Positions 8,294 to 17,387 are shown, counted from the first letter of the stretch. The stretch: 64,000 bases of DNA from G963667975 sp963677395 (GCA_963677395.2 OY781965.2:3100001-3164000), one strand, 5' to 3'. The notes: generated by a model from the sequence alone, not told the origin. Numbers and translations: made by a program.

Positions 8294-9580
8294 ATGAAAA
8301 GATTCATTCTTTTGCTACTTCTCACAATTCTTTTACTTCCAAAAATTTATGCTCAGCGAGATGCCAACTCAATCATTGCAAAACTTTTGAGTGGCAATGA
8401 CATGTTTGAGCTGGAAGAACAATACCTGAAACATAAAGCAGATTTGATTCCCATGATGGATTATCTGAGCCGTTCGCTTCTTTACAATGCCTTTAATCAA
8501 CCTCAACTTGCCAACAACGCACTTGACACTTTAATCCGCTTATACAACAATGAATTAGGTTTTAATTCGGTGTGCAATTTAACATTATTGCGAGCCGAAG
8601 CATTGGCAAATAATTTTCAATACCCTGAGTCCATACAATTACTACAATCATTTCAAAATCAACATATTGATTCTATTTCAGAAGAAACAAAAGAGAAGAT
8701 TAAATCATCCGTTGAATTTAAAAAAGCTCTTGCTAGCCAACCGCTTCCTGAACTAATCAGACCTTCTGCAGATTGCATTATTGATTTTACCACCGAGAAA
8801 ATCGGAAGAGGGAATCTGATGTTTGTTCCATGTAAGGTAAACGGGAAAAAGACCAAAATGATTTTTGATACCGGATGTTCTACCTTTAATTTTTCATCAG
8901 AAAGCTTTGCGAAAGAACACAGATTCAGGATGGTAATGGATTCTTTGATGATTTCGGGCGTTGGTTCGGGAATGGGGTGGCTGGGCATTGCTGACAGCAT
9001 TTCTATCGGAGAGATCATTTACAAAAATGCGTTATTTATTGTTGCTCCAGAATCGCCATCAGATACGGTTTACAAAGTAGAAGCAGTTTTAGGGAACGGA
9101 TTTCTGAAAACCGTTGGAGAAATTCAGATTATGCCTGAAGAAATGAAAATCGTATTTCCGGTTACATTTACAAAATTCACAAGTAATACGCATAATATGA
9201 TGGCTCAAAATGGGCAATCATACCTGAACATAACGTATAAAAAACAACGCTTACTCATGCACTTTGACACCGGAAATGTAAGCTCCGACTTATATAAACC
9301 ATTCTATAATAAACACAAAAAATGGATTGAACGCAAAGGCAAAAAAGACACTATAAAAGTGGGTGGTTTTGGAGATATAAAAATGCAAAACACCTATCGG
9401 CTTTCCAAAATAAAGTTCAGCCTGTCAAATATCTGTTTTTTACTTAAGAACATCCATGTAAATACCGACAGTTCTATTGATTATCAATGGACAGAAGACG
9501 GATCACTTGGTATGTCGTTTATACAGCAATTTAAAAAAGTAATCATCAGCTACCACTCTATGCGTGTGGAAGTAAAATAA
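8294..9580 (+). CDS. Exported retropepsin-like aspartic protease
   Basis: The mature start is taken at ATG 8294, because the promoter box at 8238-8245 overlaps the upstream alternative. The 428-residue protein begins with a signal peptide (KRFILLLLLTILLLPKIYAQ). A helical region follows, then two aspartic protease half-sites: FDTGCSTFNFSSE near residue 195 and FDTGNVSSDLY near 325. Each has the DTG catalytic triad, so one chain may carry both halves of the active site, as in pepsins. It probably acts in the periplasm or at the outer membrane. Substrates are unknown. Downstream genes encode a membrane protein and a lipoprotein that may belong to the same transcript. Confidence 0.8.
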   Translation: MKRFILLLLLTILLLPKIYAQRDANSIIAKLLSGNDMFELEEQYLKHKADLIPMMDYLSRSLLYNAFNQPQLANNALDTLIRLYNNELGFNSVCNLTLLRAEALANNFQYPESIQLLQSFQNQHIDSISEETKEKIKSSVEFKKALASQPLPELIRPSADCIIDFTTEKIGRGNLMFVPCKVNGKKTKMIFDTGCSTFNFSSESFAKEHRFRMVMDSLMISGVGSGMGWLGIADSISIGEIIYKNALFIVAPESPSDTVYKVEAVLGNGFLKTVGEIQIMPEEMKIVFPVTFTKFTSNTHNMMAQNGQSYLNITYKKQRLLMHFDTGNVSSDLYKPFYNKHKKWIERKGKKDTIKVGGFGDIKMQNTYRLSKIKFSLSNICFLLKNIHVNTDSSIDYQWTEDGSLGMSFIQQFKKVIISYHSMRVEVK

Positions 9581-9600
9581 TATTAATTTAAATCTCTGTT

Positions 9601-10464
9601 ATGAATATGTATTACAAATCCCCTGAACAACCTAACAAAACAAAACCTCTGATAGCAATTACATTATCCGTTATTTTCACTTTCCTGATCAGTTTTTTAT
9701 ATGGAATTATTATTGCATTTTCACCCTTAGTTTACATCAATTTTTTTATAACAGTTGGTTTTGGTATTGTCATTGGCTATGTGATTCGAATATTCATGAA
9801 GATATTTACAGTTATTGATAAATCAATTGCCTTATACACTTCTGTCATTTGTGGAATATTGGGGCTTTACTTTTCCTGGGTGGTTTATATCCTTTATTTT
9901 TTACCGGATGTTCCTCTTATGAAGGCCTATTTTTCTGATTTCTATCTAGTATTTAAACCCTTATCTGTATTTAAGATAATTAGAGAAATTAACAGAACTG
10001 GATTATGGTCTGTTTTTGAGATTACCTTTAAAGATTGGGCATTAACATTTGTATGGCTCATAGAAGCTATAATCATTGTTTCAATTCCTTATTTACTCGT
10101 AAAAAAGCAACCTCAAGCTCCATTTTCAGAAAAACTTAACCAATGGTATAAAAAATATATCCTCTTTGAAGATTTTGAATCAATAACGATGAAGGAAGAA
10201 TTCTGTAATATATTGACCTTAAATTGTATTGAAACTATTGAAAGCTTAAAAAAAGGACTCGCATATCACCATTCAAAAGTTTCTATTTTCTATCTGGAAA
10301 ATGAAGATGCTCAATACATCTCCATAGAAAACATTCATACTAACAGAGATGGTAAAAATGAAACATCAACCAGTATCATTCATTTACTTACTATTAATAC
10401 CCCAAATGCAAAATATCTCATTGATAAATACAATGGAAAAAAAGCTTTCGTATTTGATTATTAA
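9601..10464 (+). CDS. Uncharacterised multi-pass membrane protein
   Basis: I do not recognise a family. The 287-residue protein has about five hydrophobic segments between residues 15 and 165, including ITLSVIFTFLISFLYGIIIAF, followed by a soluble C-terminal domain of about 110 residues that should face the cytoplasm. It starts 20 bases after the aspartic protease stop and ends 30 bases before a lipoprotein gene, so the three may be co-transcribed. A second ATG two codons into the frame is an alternative start. No catalytic motif was seen. Confidence 0.6.
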   Translation: MNMYYKSPEQPNKTKPLIAITLSVIFTFLISFLYGIIIAFSPLVYINFFITVGFGIVIGYVIRIFMKIFTVIDKSIALYTSVICGILGLYFSWVVYILYFLPDVPLMKAYFSDFYLVFKPLSVFKIIREINRTGLWSVFEITFKDWALTFVWLIEAIIIVSIPYLLVKKQPQAPFSEKLNQWYKKYILFEDFESITMKEEFCNILTLNCIETIESLKKGLAYHHSKVSIFYLENEDAQYISIENIHTNRDGKNETSTSIIHLLTINTPNAKYLIDKYNGKKAFVFDY

Positions 10465-10494
10465 AAACTAATTTATCAACACAGAATTACAGCA

Positions 10495-11163
10495 ATGAAA
10501 AAAACGCTCATTATTATTCTTCTACCAATTTTAATAATTAGTTGCAATACACCTAAAAGGATTAACAAGAACATAATCCACAAGATTGAAGCGATAACAC
10601 CCAAATCAAATGAGTTATCTAATTATTATCTGACCATCAAAATTGAGAGTTTGAAGTCGATGAATTCAATCGTTGAAACAAAAAAGTTAAACTCAAAACT
10701 TATTCCAGCACTCTTATTTTGGAAATGGGAAAAGAACATCAAATGTGACATTAACCCAAAAATTCCAGTTCAGTTGCTTTATAAAAACTTAACTCAAAAT
10801 CCTGAAAACAAGGAACTAAAAACGAAGTTAAACGGAATGCATTTAGAACTTGCCATTGATAGTATTCCTTCCGATTTTCTATACGTAAATAAAGGGTTTT
10901 CAATTATTTTTATTATTGGTCTTATAACCAATGAATTAGAAACAATTTATCCTTCTAGTTCTAATTTGTCTTTCAGGTATAAAATAATGAATAAAGGCAC
11001 GATTGTTAAAGAAGGCTCATTGACTATTGAAAATACTGATATTCCTCTTTCAAATCAGGCAAATTCGACCAGATACCTAACCTACTCTTATTTAGAACAA
11101 TACAAAAACAACATCGAAAAACTATCGAAGATATTGACAACCATGATCATACGAGAGCTATAA
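10495..11163 (+). CDS. Uncharacterised lipoprotein
   Basis: A 222-residue protein with a type II signal peptide: a KK-start, a hydrophobic stretch and the lipobox LIISC, with Cys17 as the predicted lipidated residue. The mature part is rich in Lys, Asn and Ile and has mixed alpha/beta character. No known domain is recognisable to me. It lies just downstream of the membrane protein at 9601-10464 and may share its transcript. Localisation at the inner or outer membrane is inferred from the lipobox only. Confidence 0.65.
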   Translation: MKKTLIIILLPILIISCNTPKRINKNIIHKIEAITPKSNELSNYYLTIKIESLKSMNSIVETKKLNSKLIPALLFWKWEKNIKCDINPKIPVQLLYKNLTQNPENKELKTKLNGMHLELAIDSIPSDFLYVNKGFSIIFIIGLITNELETIYPSSSNLSFRYKIMNKGTIVKEGSLTIENTDIPLSNQANSTRYLTYSYLEQYKNNIEKLSKILTTMIIREL

Positions 11164-11265
11164 ATAGAATATCATAACTTTGACCCTGTCTTACTTATTT
11201 ACGTTATTAACACTAAGCCGTTCACTTTTTTTTATTGAAGTATCCAAAGAGACGTTGAAGTACAT

Positions 11266-11273
11266 TATCTTTG
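11266..11273 (+). promoter_or_regulatory. -7 box TATCTTTG directly before the FtsB/DivIC-like gene
   Basis: An exact match ending only 4 bases before the ATG at 11278. The expected transcription start coincides with the start codon, predicting a leaderless mRNA. Confidence 0.6.
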
Positions 11274-11277
11274 AAAC

Positions 11278-11592
11278 ATGAAAGCATTCTTTATCCGCAT
11301 CTGGTCTGTTATCAAAAACAAATATCTCCTAACTCTCATAGTATTTGGGATCTGGATGATATTTCTGGACAAAAACAATCTGATTTCACAATTCAAACTT
11401 CGGGGAGAATTAAGTGATTACCGCGATAAAAAAGAATACTATCTGAATGAAATAAAGAAAGATAGCACTACTTTGCATCAACTGTTTTCCGATAAACAAA
11501 ACCTGATCCAGTTTGCACGGGAACAATATTTGATGAAGCGGGATAACGAGGATATTTATATGATTGTAAAAGAAAAAACGGAAGAGGAGTAA
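11278..11592 (+). CDS. FtsB/DivIC-like septum formation initiator
   Basis: The 104-residue protein has the layout of the FtsB/DivIC family: a short cytoplasmic N-terminus, one membrane helix (about 17-32, LLTLIVFGIWMIFL), and a periplasmic coiled coil (about 40-80, with heptad-like spacing in ELSDYRDKKEYYLNEIKK) that ends in the family-typical REQYLMKRDNEDIYMI segment. In E. coli FtsB joins FtsL and FtsQ in the divisome and helps activate septal peptidoglycan synthesis. The gene has its own promoter and its own terminator, so it appears to be transcribed alone, just before rsmG. Confidence 0.85.
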   Translation: MKAFFIRIWSVIKNKYLLTLIVFGIWMIFLDKNNLISQFKLRGELSDYRDKKEYYLNEIKKDSTTLHQLFSDKQNLIQFAREQYLMKRDNEDIYMIVKEKTEEE

Positions 11593-11603
11593 TCCTCTTT
11601 TTT
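11582..11603 (+). terminator. Rho-independent terminator overlapping the stop codon of the FtsB-like gene
   Basis: A perfect 7-bp stem (11582-11588 with 11593-11599) encloses a GTAA loop and is followed by a T run to 11603. The stop codon lies inside the loop. Confidence 0.75.
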
Positions 11604-11656
11604 ATTTCCAGTTTAGCCATCAGCCTAACCTTAATATAATTTTGTTTTTAATTTCG

Positions 11657-11664
11657 TACTTTTG
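11657..11664 (+). promoter_or_regulatory. -7 box TACTTTTG directly before rsmG
   Basis: An exact consensus match that ends 4 bases before the ATG at 11669, again predicting a leaderless or near-leaderless mRNA. It rules out the in-frame upstream start at 11642. Confidence 0.65.
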
Positions 11665-11668
11665 CACT

Positions 11669-12289
11669 ATGCAACTGATTGAACGATATTTTCCGGGAAT
11701 TAAACCTGAGCAACTGGCTAAATTTGCTCAACTTCAGGATTTGTACACTGAATGGAATGCGAAAATCAATGTGATTTCGCGTAAGGATATTGAAAACCTC
11801 GAAGAACGACATATTCTTCATTCACTGTCCATTGCAAAAGTTATTTCCTTTAAGCCCGGGAGTAAAGTAATGGATGTTGGAACCGGTGGTGGATTTCCGG
11901 GAATACCATTAGCCATTTTATTTCCGGAAACAGAGTTTTATCTGATTGATTCTATCGGAAAGAAAATACTGGTGGTGAATGCAGTAGCCGAAGCACTCGG
12001 TCTTTCCAATGTTAAAGGAATTCATGGCAGAGCCGAAACCATGAAAGAACCTTTCGATTTTATTGTTAGCAGGGCTGTAACCACACTTCCTGAATTCTGG
12101 AAATGGGTAAGCCGTAGTTTTGCAAAAAAGAGCCTCCACCCCATGCCTAACGGCATCCTTTACCTGAAAGGTGGAGATATTGCCGAAGAACTTAAACCTT
12201 TCGGCAAAAAAGTAAAAGTTTGGGAATTAAAAGATTGGTACGCCGAAGATTTTTTTGAGACCAAAAAACTGATATATCTAAAAGCATAG
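11669..12289 (+). CDS. rsmG: 16S rRNA (guanine-N7)-methyltransferase RsmG
   Basis: RsmG (GidB) methylates N7 of G527 in 16S rRNA using S-adenosylmethionine. The 206-residue protein has the family's N-terminal LYTEWNAKINVISRKD motif and HILHSLS, then the SAM-binding VMDVGTGGGFPGIPLAI near residues 70-86, and the later FDFIVSRAVT motif. I start at ATG 11669 because the promoter box at 11657-11664 makes the longer form impossible. It is monocistronic by position: a terminator lies upstream and a long non-coding gap downstream. Confidence 0.95.
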   Translation: MQLIERYFPGIKPEQLAKFAQLQDLYTEWNAKINVISRKDIENLEERHILHSLSIAKVISFKPGSKVMDVGTGGGFPGIPLAILFPETEFYLIDSIGKKILVVNAVAEALGLSNVKGIHGRAETMKEPFDFIVSRAVTTLPEFWKWVSRSFAKKSLHPMPNGILYLKGGDIAEELKPFGKKVKVWELKDWYAEDFFETKKLIYLKA

Positions 12290-12668
12290 ATTCTACATCG
12301 TTACGTTAAGAAAACGGGCTTTTCCGGGTTCTGAACTCATCTTAGTAGTTACCCTGTTCACCCTGAATCCCGTAAATCGGGAAAGGGTGATTGCATGTTT
12401 GTTTTCATTCGGTTCTTAACTCAACGTTATTGGGCATAGATTTATCTGAAATTTTGCAGAGTTTAAAAATATATAAAGGAATATGAGTCCTTTCGGTTGT
12501 TTTTTTAATAAACACATGATATTATACAGAAAAACAATCAATTAAAAACAATCCATCCTTAACCAAGCACTAAAAAGCTTTAACCACCGTGAGATAAATC
12601 GACTCCGGATTCCTATCTGTCGATAAAATAAGCCCTTCTATCTAGTATCTTTTTTATACAATAATGAC
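12290..12668. other. Long intergenic region with a hairpin and a dispersed repeat
   Basis: No gene is visible. A hairpin at 12358-12390 (outer stem TCACCCT with AGGGTGA, inner CCCG with CGGG) may terminate rsmG transcription. A 30-base stretch from 12302 (ACGTTAAGAAAACGGGC core) recurs in altered form at 60057, so part of the gap is a dispersed repeat. A weakly inverted copy of its end (TTCTTAAC) lies near 12412-12419. The rest is AT-rich and unremarkable. Confidence 0.5.
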
Positions 12669-12700
12669 GATTATAGTTTTGCAGCATCGAAACTATAATC
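12669..12700 (+). promoter_or_regulatory. Promoter with perfect 11-bp inverted repeat operator before the efflux operon
   Basis: The -7 box TAGTTTTG is at 12674-12681. It sits inside the left arm (12669-12679, GATTATAGTTT) of an inverted repeat whose right arm (12690-12700, AAACTATAATC) lies just before the ATG at 12704. The spacing is 10 bases, or one helical turn between arms, which suits a dimeric repressor. No repressor gene is adjacent. Confidence 0.65.
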
Positions 12701-12703
12701 ATC

Positions 12704-14023
12704 ATGAAAAGAATATTCATACTGGTCATCTTTTTAACTCTTTTGAGCATTCAAAAGAAAGCTGAGTCACAAAGTTTTACACTTGCCCAGTGTATTCAAT
12801 ATGCACTTGAACATAATATTTCGGTTCAGCAAAGTAAGCTTTCTGCTGAAACCAACAAAGTAAATGCTGAGCAAATCCGTAGCTCACGTTTTCCCTCGGT
12901 TGACGCTAATATTCGTCAGAATCATGTTTGGATTGACGAACAGCAAACTCAAAGCGATAACTGGAAATTTACCGGTAACAGTTTCACTTCTGCCGGAATT
13001 AATGCCAATGCGACTCTCTTTAACGGATTTCGGACAAATAATGCTATCAAACAAGCCGAAAGTAATTATCAGGCAGGTTTGCTCGATGCTGAAACACGTA
13101 AAGAAAGTATAATTCTTCAGGTTCTCCAGGCTTACATGCAGGTTTTATACTCTGATGAGCAAATTAAAAATGCACAAAACCAGGTAGATTTAACAGCAAA
13201 GCAACTGGAATACGCCAAAGAACGATACAAAATCGGAGCTATTTCACAAGCAGATTATCTTCAGATTGAATCACAGCTTGCTACTGAAAAGCTAACACTC
13301 ACCAATGCAAACAACCAGCTTGCAAGCAATAAAACCAATCTGATGCAATTAATGGAGCATCCGGTAAACCAAAGTTTCTCGGTTGAAAAGCCCGACCTCT
13401 CTCAACTCCAATATAATGATTCAATACCGGATGTTATGCAAGTGTATGCACTGGCACTGGCTTCCAAACCACAAGTACAAAGTATTGCCTTAAAAAACAA
13501 AAGTGCAGAACTCGAAATTAGTAAAGCTCAGGCAAATAAGCTCCCTACTCTGTCGCTTGAGGCAGGTGTAACTACAAATTATTCCGGTAAAGTCAGTCAA
13601 TTAAGCTTTTCGTCTCAACTGGATCATAATTTTTCTCCCAGTATCGGCATAACTCTTTCAATTCCAATTTTCAAACAAGGATTGATTAAATCACAAATCC
13701 AAAATGCACAAATCCAGCAACAAATTACGCAACTCAACGGACAAAGCACTTTAAATCAACTTCGTAAAGATGTTGAAAATGCTTGTCTGGACATAAATTC
13801 AAGTGTTACTGAATATAAATCAGCTTTCGCTCAACAGCAAACTGCATCCGAATCATACGCGGTAGCTCAGGAACGTTTCTCAAAAGGCGTAATTAATTCT
13901 GTTGATTTCCTTTATCAGAAAACGAGTTTTATTAAAGCCGAAAGCACTCTTCTGCAAGCCCGTTATAACTTGTTATACAGCTTAAAAGTACTTGATTTCT
14001 ATTCCGGAAAAGAAGTAAAATAG
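12704..14023 (+). CDS. TolC-family outer-membrane efflux channel
   Basis: The 439-residue protein has a signal peptide (residues 1-22) and the two-fold outer membrane efflux protein domain structure: long helices rich in Gln, Asn and Ala, with FTLAQCIQYALEHN at the mature start and repeats around 190-230 and 400-430. It would trimerise as the outer-membrane duct of a tripartite pump. It is the first gene of an operon with a membrane fusion protein, an ABC ATPase and an ABC permease, followed by a sensor kinase and regulator. The likely regulator binding site is the palindrome just upstream. Confidence 0.9.
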   Translation: MKRIFILVIFLTLLSIQKKAESQSFTLAQCIQYALEHNISVQQSKLSAETNKVNAEQIRSSRFPSVDANIRQNHVWIDEQQTQSDNWKFTGNSFTSAGINANATLFNGFRTNNAIKQAESNYQAGLLDAETRKESIILQVLQAYMQVLYSDEQIKNAQNQVDLTAKQLEYAKERYKIGAISQADYLQIESQLATEKLTLTNANNQLASNKTNLMQLMEHPVNQSFSVEKPDLSQLQYNDSIPDVMQVYALALASKPQVQSIALKNKSAELEISKAQANKLPTLSLEAGVTTNYSGKVSQLSFSSQLDHNFSPSIGITLSIPIFKQGLIKSQIQNAQIQQQITQLNGQSTLNQLRKDVENACLDINSSVTEYKSAFAQQQTASESYAVAQERFSKGVINSVDFLYQKTSFIKAESTLLQARYNLLYSLKVLDFYSGKEVK

Positions 14024-14089
14024 ATCTGTCGCAGAAAGTGAATGATGAATAAAAATAATTTATAAATAGATACATAAATTAAATATATA

Positions 14090-15268
14090 ATGAAAAAAAT
14101 TGCATTAAAAGGAATAATCGCACTGGTGGTGATAGCCGTTTTAGTACTCGGATTCAAAGCATGCAGCCCCAAAGAAGGTGGCATTGAAGTTGAATCATCC
14201 AAAGTAGAAAAAGAAGATGTAAGTAACACAATTACAGCTACCGGAACAATCGAAGCAATTACAACGGTACAGGTTGGAACTCAGGTTTCCGGAGTAATTA
14301 AAAAGCTCTATGTTGATTTTAATCAGCATGTTAAAAAAGGACAATTACTTGCTCAGATTGACGAAACAATGTTACGGGCACAGCTTAACCAAACCGAGGC
14401 TCAAGTAGCATCAGCCAAAGCCGAAGAAACATTTCAAAAGGCAAATTATGACCGTACAAAAGCTTTGTGGGAAAAAAACCTGATCTCAAAATCTGACTAT
14501 GACCAGGCTCTTTATAATTATTCACGTGCAAAAGCATCATTAACATCGGCAGAATCTGAATATCAGCGTTCCAGAACAAACCTTTCGTATGCTTCAATTT
14601 ATTCGCCAATTGACGGAGTGGTGCTAAACAGAGCTGTTGATGAAGGGCAAACTGTTGCTGCCAGTTTCAACACACCCGAAATCTTCACCATTGCGAATGA
14701 CCTTACTCAAATGGAAGTTCAGGCTGACGTTGATGAAGCTGATATCGGACAGATAAAGCTAAATCAAACCGTAGATTTTACGGTAGATGCGTTTCCTGAT
14801 GATCACTTTCAGGGAAAAGTTACTGAAATACGTTTGAAACCTACTGTAACCTCAAATGTGGTAACCTATACCGTAATTATTCAGGCACAAAATCCTGAAA
14901 AAAAGCTGATGCCGGGTATGACTGCCAGTGTAAACATCATTGTTGAATCAGCAAAAGACGCGCTAACAATTCCTTCAAAAGCTTTGAAGTTCTGGCCTGA
15001 CGAAACTATGATTCCATTATTGAAAGAACCTCTGACAAAAAAAGAATCAGAAACAGGGCAAACCCGAGCTATTTGGACGTATGATGGACAAATGCTTCAT
15101 AAAAAAACAGTTACTATCGGAATCAATGATGGAACCAAGGTGCAAATCACCAACGGTATCAGCGAAAAAGATGAAATTGTAACGTCAGTAAAAGTAACCC
15201 AGAGTGGTAAAAAAAGCTCGGGAAGCCCATTTATGCCAAAACCACCAATGAGAGATAAGAAAAAGTAA
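14090..15268 (+). CDS. MacA-like periplasmic adaptor (membrane fusion protein)
   Basis: The 392-residue protein links the ABC transporter to the TolC-like channel. It has an N-terminal membrane anchor (about 5-25). The first lipoyl half (VQVGTQVSGVIKKLYVDFNQHVKKGQLLAQID) is near 68-97, followed by a hairpin of coiled coil (about 98-170). The second lipoyl half (IYSPIDGVVLNRAVDEGQTV) is near 175-195, and a beta-barrel domain follows. Its C-terminus is rich in Lys and Pro. It begins 66 bases after the channel gene and ends 5 bases before the ATPase gene, so it is clearly in the same operon. Similarity to MacA and other ABC-type adaptors is stronger than to RND adaptors. Confidence 0.9.
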   Translation: MKKIALKGIIALVVIAVLVLGFKACSPKEGGIEVESSKVEKEDVSNTITATGTIEAITTVQVGTQVSGVIKKLYVDFNQHVKKGQLLAQIDETMLRAQLNQTEAQVASAKAEETFQKANYDRTKALWEKNLISKSDYDQALYNYSRAKASLTSAESEYQRSRTNLSYASIYSPIDGVVLNRAVDEGQTVAASFNTPEIFTIANDLTQMEVQADVDEADIGQIKLNQTVDFTVDAFPDDHFQGKVTEIRLKPTVTSNVVTYTVIIQAQNPEKKLMPGMTASVNIIVESAKDALTIPSKALKFWPDETMIPLLKEPLTKKESETGQTRAIWTYDGQMLHKKTVTIGINDGTKVQITNGISEKDEIVTSVKVTQSGKKSSGSPFMPKPPMRDKKK

Positions 15269-15273
15269 AAACC

Positions 15274-16020
15274 ATGTCGAAAACAATCATATCAACTGAA
15301 AAACTGCGTAAAGATTTTCATGTAGGCGACATCACTGTACATGCTCTTCGCGGAATAGATTTAACCATTAATCAGGGCGATTTTGCAGCAATAATGGGAA
15401 CCAGCGGTAGTGGAAAATCAACTATGCTGAACATCTTAGGATGCCTGGATAAACCCAGTGCCGGCACTTATCTTCTGGACGACACAGATATGAGTAAGCT
15501 TAACAAAAACGAACTTGCCCGGCTGCGTAATCATAAATTAGGATTTGTATTTCAATCATACAACCTCCTACCCCGTACTTCTGCCCTCGAAAATGTAGAA
15601 CTTCCTCTCTATTATAACACGTCCGTTTCCGCTCGTGAACGCCGAAAAAGAGCAGAAGAATCGCTCAATCTGGTAGGCTTATCGGACAGAATGCATCACA
15701 TGCCCAATCAATTATCCGGAGGTCAGCAACAACGTGTAGCTATCGCCAGAGCGTTGGTTAATGATCCGGTAGTGATTCTTGCTGATGAGGCTACCGGAAA
15801 TCTGGATACACGAACATCCTACGAAATAATGGCCTTATTCCAGGATCTGAACAAACAGGGAAAAACCATTGTATTTGTAACACATGAACCTGATATTGCC
15901 GCATTTACATCCCGTAAAATTGTATTTCGGGATGGATTAATTGTACATCAGGAAAAAGTTGAGAAATTCAGCGACGCCCGTAAAATGCTTGAAGCATTAC
16001 CCCAGGATCTTGAATCTTAA
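15274..16020 (+). CDS. ABC transporter ATPase, MacB/LolD type
   Basis: The 248-residue ATPase has Walker A GTSGSGKST (about 43-51), a Q-loop FQSYNLLP, the signature LSGGQQQRVAIARAL (about 145-159), Walker B VILADEATGNLD and the H-loop VTHEPD. The ATGNLD signature is characteristic of the MacB/LolD/FtsE group. MacB has its ATPase and permease on one chain; here the ATPase is a separate protein and the permease is the next gene. It powers export by the tripartite system. 115 non-coding bases with a 9-bp inverted repeat separate it from the permease. Confidence 0.95.
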   Translation: MSKTIISTEKLRKDFHVGDITVHALRGIDLTINQGDFAAIMGTSGSGKSTMLNILGCLDKPSAGTYLLDDTDMSKLNKNELARLRNHKLGFVFQSYNLLPRTSALENVELPLYYNTSVSARERRKRAEESLNLVGLSDRMHHMPNQLSGGQQQRVAIARALVNDPVVILADEATGNLDTRTSYEIMALFQDLNKQGKTIVFVTHEPDIAAFTSRKIVFRDGLIVHQEKVEKFSDARKMLEALPQDLES

Positions 16021-16021
16021 T

Positions 16022-16109
16022 TCTATGTCGTTAAGTTGTTTTAATGTATTACCTTATTATTCAGCTACACTTTCGCTATTATGTTGTATTAATGGCTCTC
16101 CGACATAGA
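16022..16109. repeat. Inverted-repeat insert inside the efflux operon
   Basis: Two perfect 9-bp arms (TCTATGTCG at 16022-16030 and its complement at 16101-16109) enclose 70 AT-rich bases between the ATPase and permease genes. The element is otherwise out of place in a tightly packed operon. It may be a small mobile element remnant or an RNA structure that tunes expression of the permease. Confidence 0.45.
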
Positions 16110-16135
16110 TTCTAAATCATTTAAAGAAAACTGTC

Positions 16136-17356
16136 ATGAATATAAAAAATCTTATAAAAGTTGCATTTTACGCAATTCGCCGGAATAAATTCAGAGCATT
16201 TTTAACCATGCTCGGAATTATTATCGGGGTTGCATCTGTAATTGCAATGCTTGCTATTGGAGAAGGCTCCAAGCAAAGTATCCAGAATCAAATCAGCAGC
16301 ATGGGATCCAATATGGTTTTTGTTATGCCTGCTTCTCAGCAAATGGGCGGAGTTCAGCAAGGAGGGACAAACATGGAAGCTCTTGATGTTGAAGATGCAG
16401 AAGCAATTTCCAAAAGCTGTCCGTCCATTACAGCTACCTCACCCGAAGTACGTAGTTCCGGGCAGGTTGTTTTCGGAAATGAAAACTGGCCTACCTCATT
16501 TTATGGTGTTGATGTCGGATATCTCGAAATCAAGAAAATGGGAATCGAAAGTGGACGTATGTTTACTGAACATGAAGTTGAATCAGCAGCAAAAGTGATT
16601 GTTATCGGACAAACTGTTGCAGAAAATCTATTCGGAAAAGGTGTTGATCCGGTAGGAAAAACCATACGCTTTCGCAATATTCCACTCAAAATCGTTGGCT
16701 TACTATCCGAAAAAGGAGAAAACTCTTTCGGACAAGATCAGGACGACGTAATTCTTGGACCATATTCCACCGTTCAAAAACGAATTTTGGCTATTACACA
16801 CATTCAGGCAATATTTGCTTCGGCAAAGAGTGAAGCATTGACAACACAAGCCACAACCGAAATCACTGCTGTTTTACGTCAACGTCACAAAATTGCAGAT
16901 AACGCAGACGATGATTTTCAAATTCGTACACAGGCTGAATTAGTAAGCACTTTTAGCTCAATCAGCAATGTACTTACCATTCTTTTAGGTGCAATTGCAA
17001 GTATTTCGTTGCTTGTTGGTGGTATCGGAATCATGAACATCATGTATGTATCTGTTACTGAACGAACCCGCGAAATTGGTTTACGAATGTCAATCGGAGG
17101 TCGTGGAATTGATATCTTGATGCAATTTTTGATTGAATCGATGTTACTAAGTATCATTGGAGGGATAATAGGCATATTACTCGGAGTTGGAGCATCTTCT
17201 GTAATAGGCTCAATCACAGGATGGCCGATCACTATCGTTTATTCATCAGTAGTACTCGCATTTTTTGTCTGTACTGCAATTGGTATATTCTTTGGCTGGT
17301 ACCCGGCTCGTAAAGCAGCAAACTTAAATCCAATAGATGCATTGCGCTATGAATAA
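16136..17356 (+). CDS. ABC transporter permease, MacB/FtsX family
   Basis: The 406-residue protein has the MacB_PCD-FtsX layout: a first membrane helix (about 20-40) next to the NKFRAFLTMLGIIIGVASVIAM motif, a large periplasmic domain (about 45-275), and three C-terminal membrane helices (about 280-385). It ends with the common PARKAANLNPIDALRYE motif. MacB-type permeases do not move substrate across the inner membrane but drive periplasmic export through TolC by mechanotransmission. Substrates may be peptides, lipids or macrolides and cannot be told from sequence. A promoter for the sensor kinase lies just past its stop. Confidence 0.93.
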   Translation: MNIKNLIKVAFYAIRRNKFRAFLTMLGIIIGVASVIAMLAIGEGSKQSIQNQISSMGSNMVFVMPASQQMGGVQQGGTNMEALDVEDAEAISKSCPSITATSPEVRSSGQVVFGNENWPTSFYGVDVGYLEIKKMGIESGRMFTEHEVESAAKVIVIGQTVAENLFGKGVDPVGKTIRFRNIPLKIVGLLSEKGENSFGQDQDDVILGPYSTVQKRILAITHIQAIFASAKSEALTTQATTEITAVLRQRHKIADNADDDFQIRTQAELVSTFSSISNVLTILLGAIASISLLVGGIGIMNIMYVSVTERTREIGLRMSIGGRGIDILMQFLIESMLLSIIGGIIGILLGVGASSVIGSITGWPITIVYSSVVLAFFVCTAIGIFFGWYPARKAANLNPIDALRYE

Positions 17357-17360
17357 TTCT

Positions 17361-17368
17361 TATATTTG
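17361..17368 (+). promoter_or_regulatory. -7 box TATATTTG of the LytS-type kinase gene
   Basis: An exact match, 19 bases before the ATG at 17388. It gives the two-component genes their own promoter within the efflux operon and favours the 17388 start over upstream in-frame ATGs. Confidence 0.55.
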
Positions 17369-17387
17369 GCAAACATATACAATCCCT

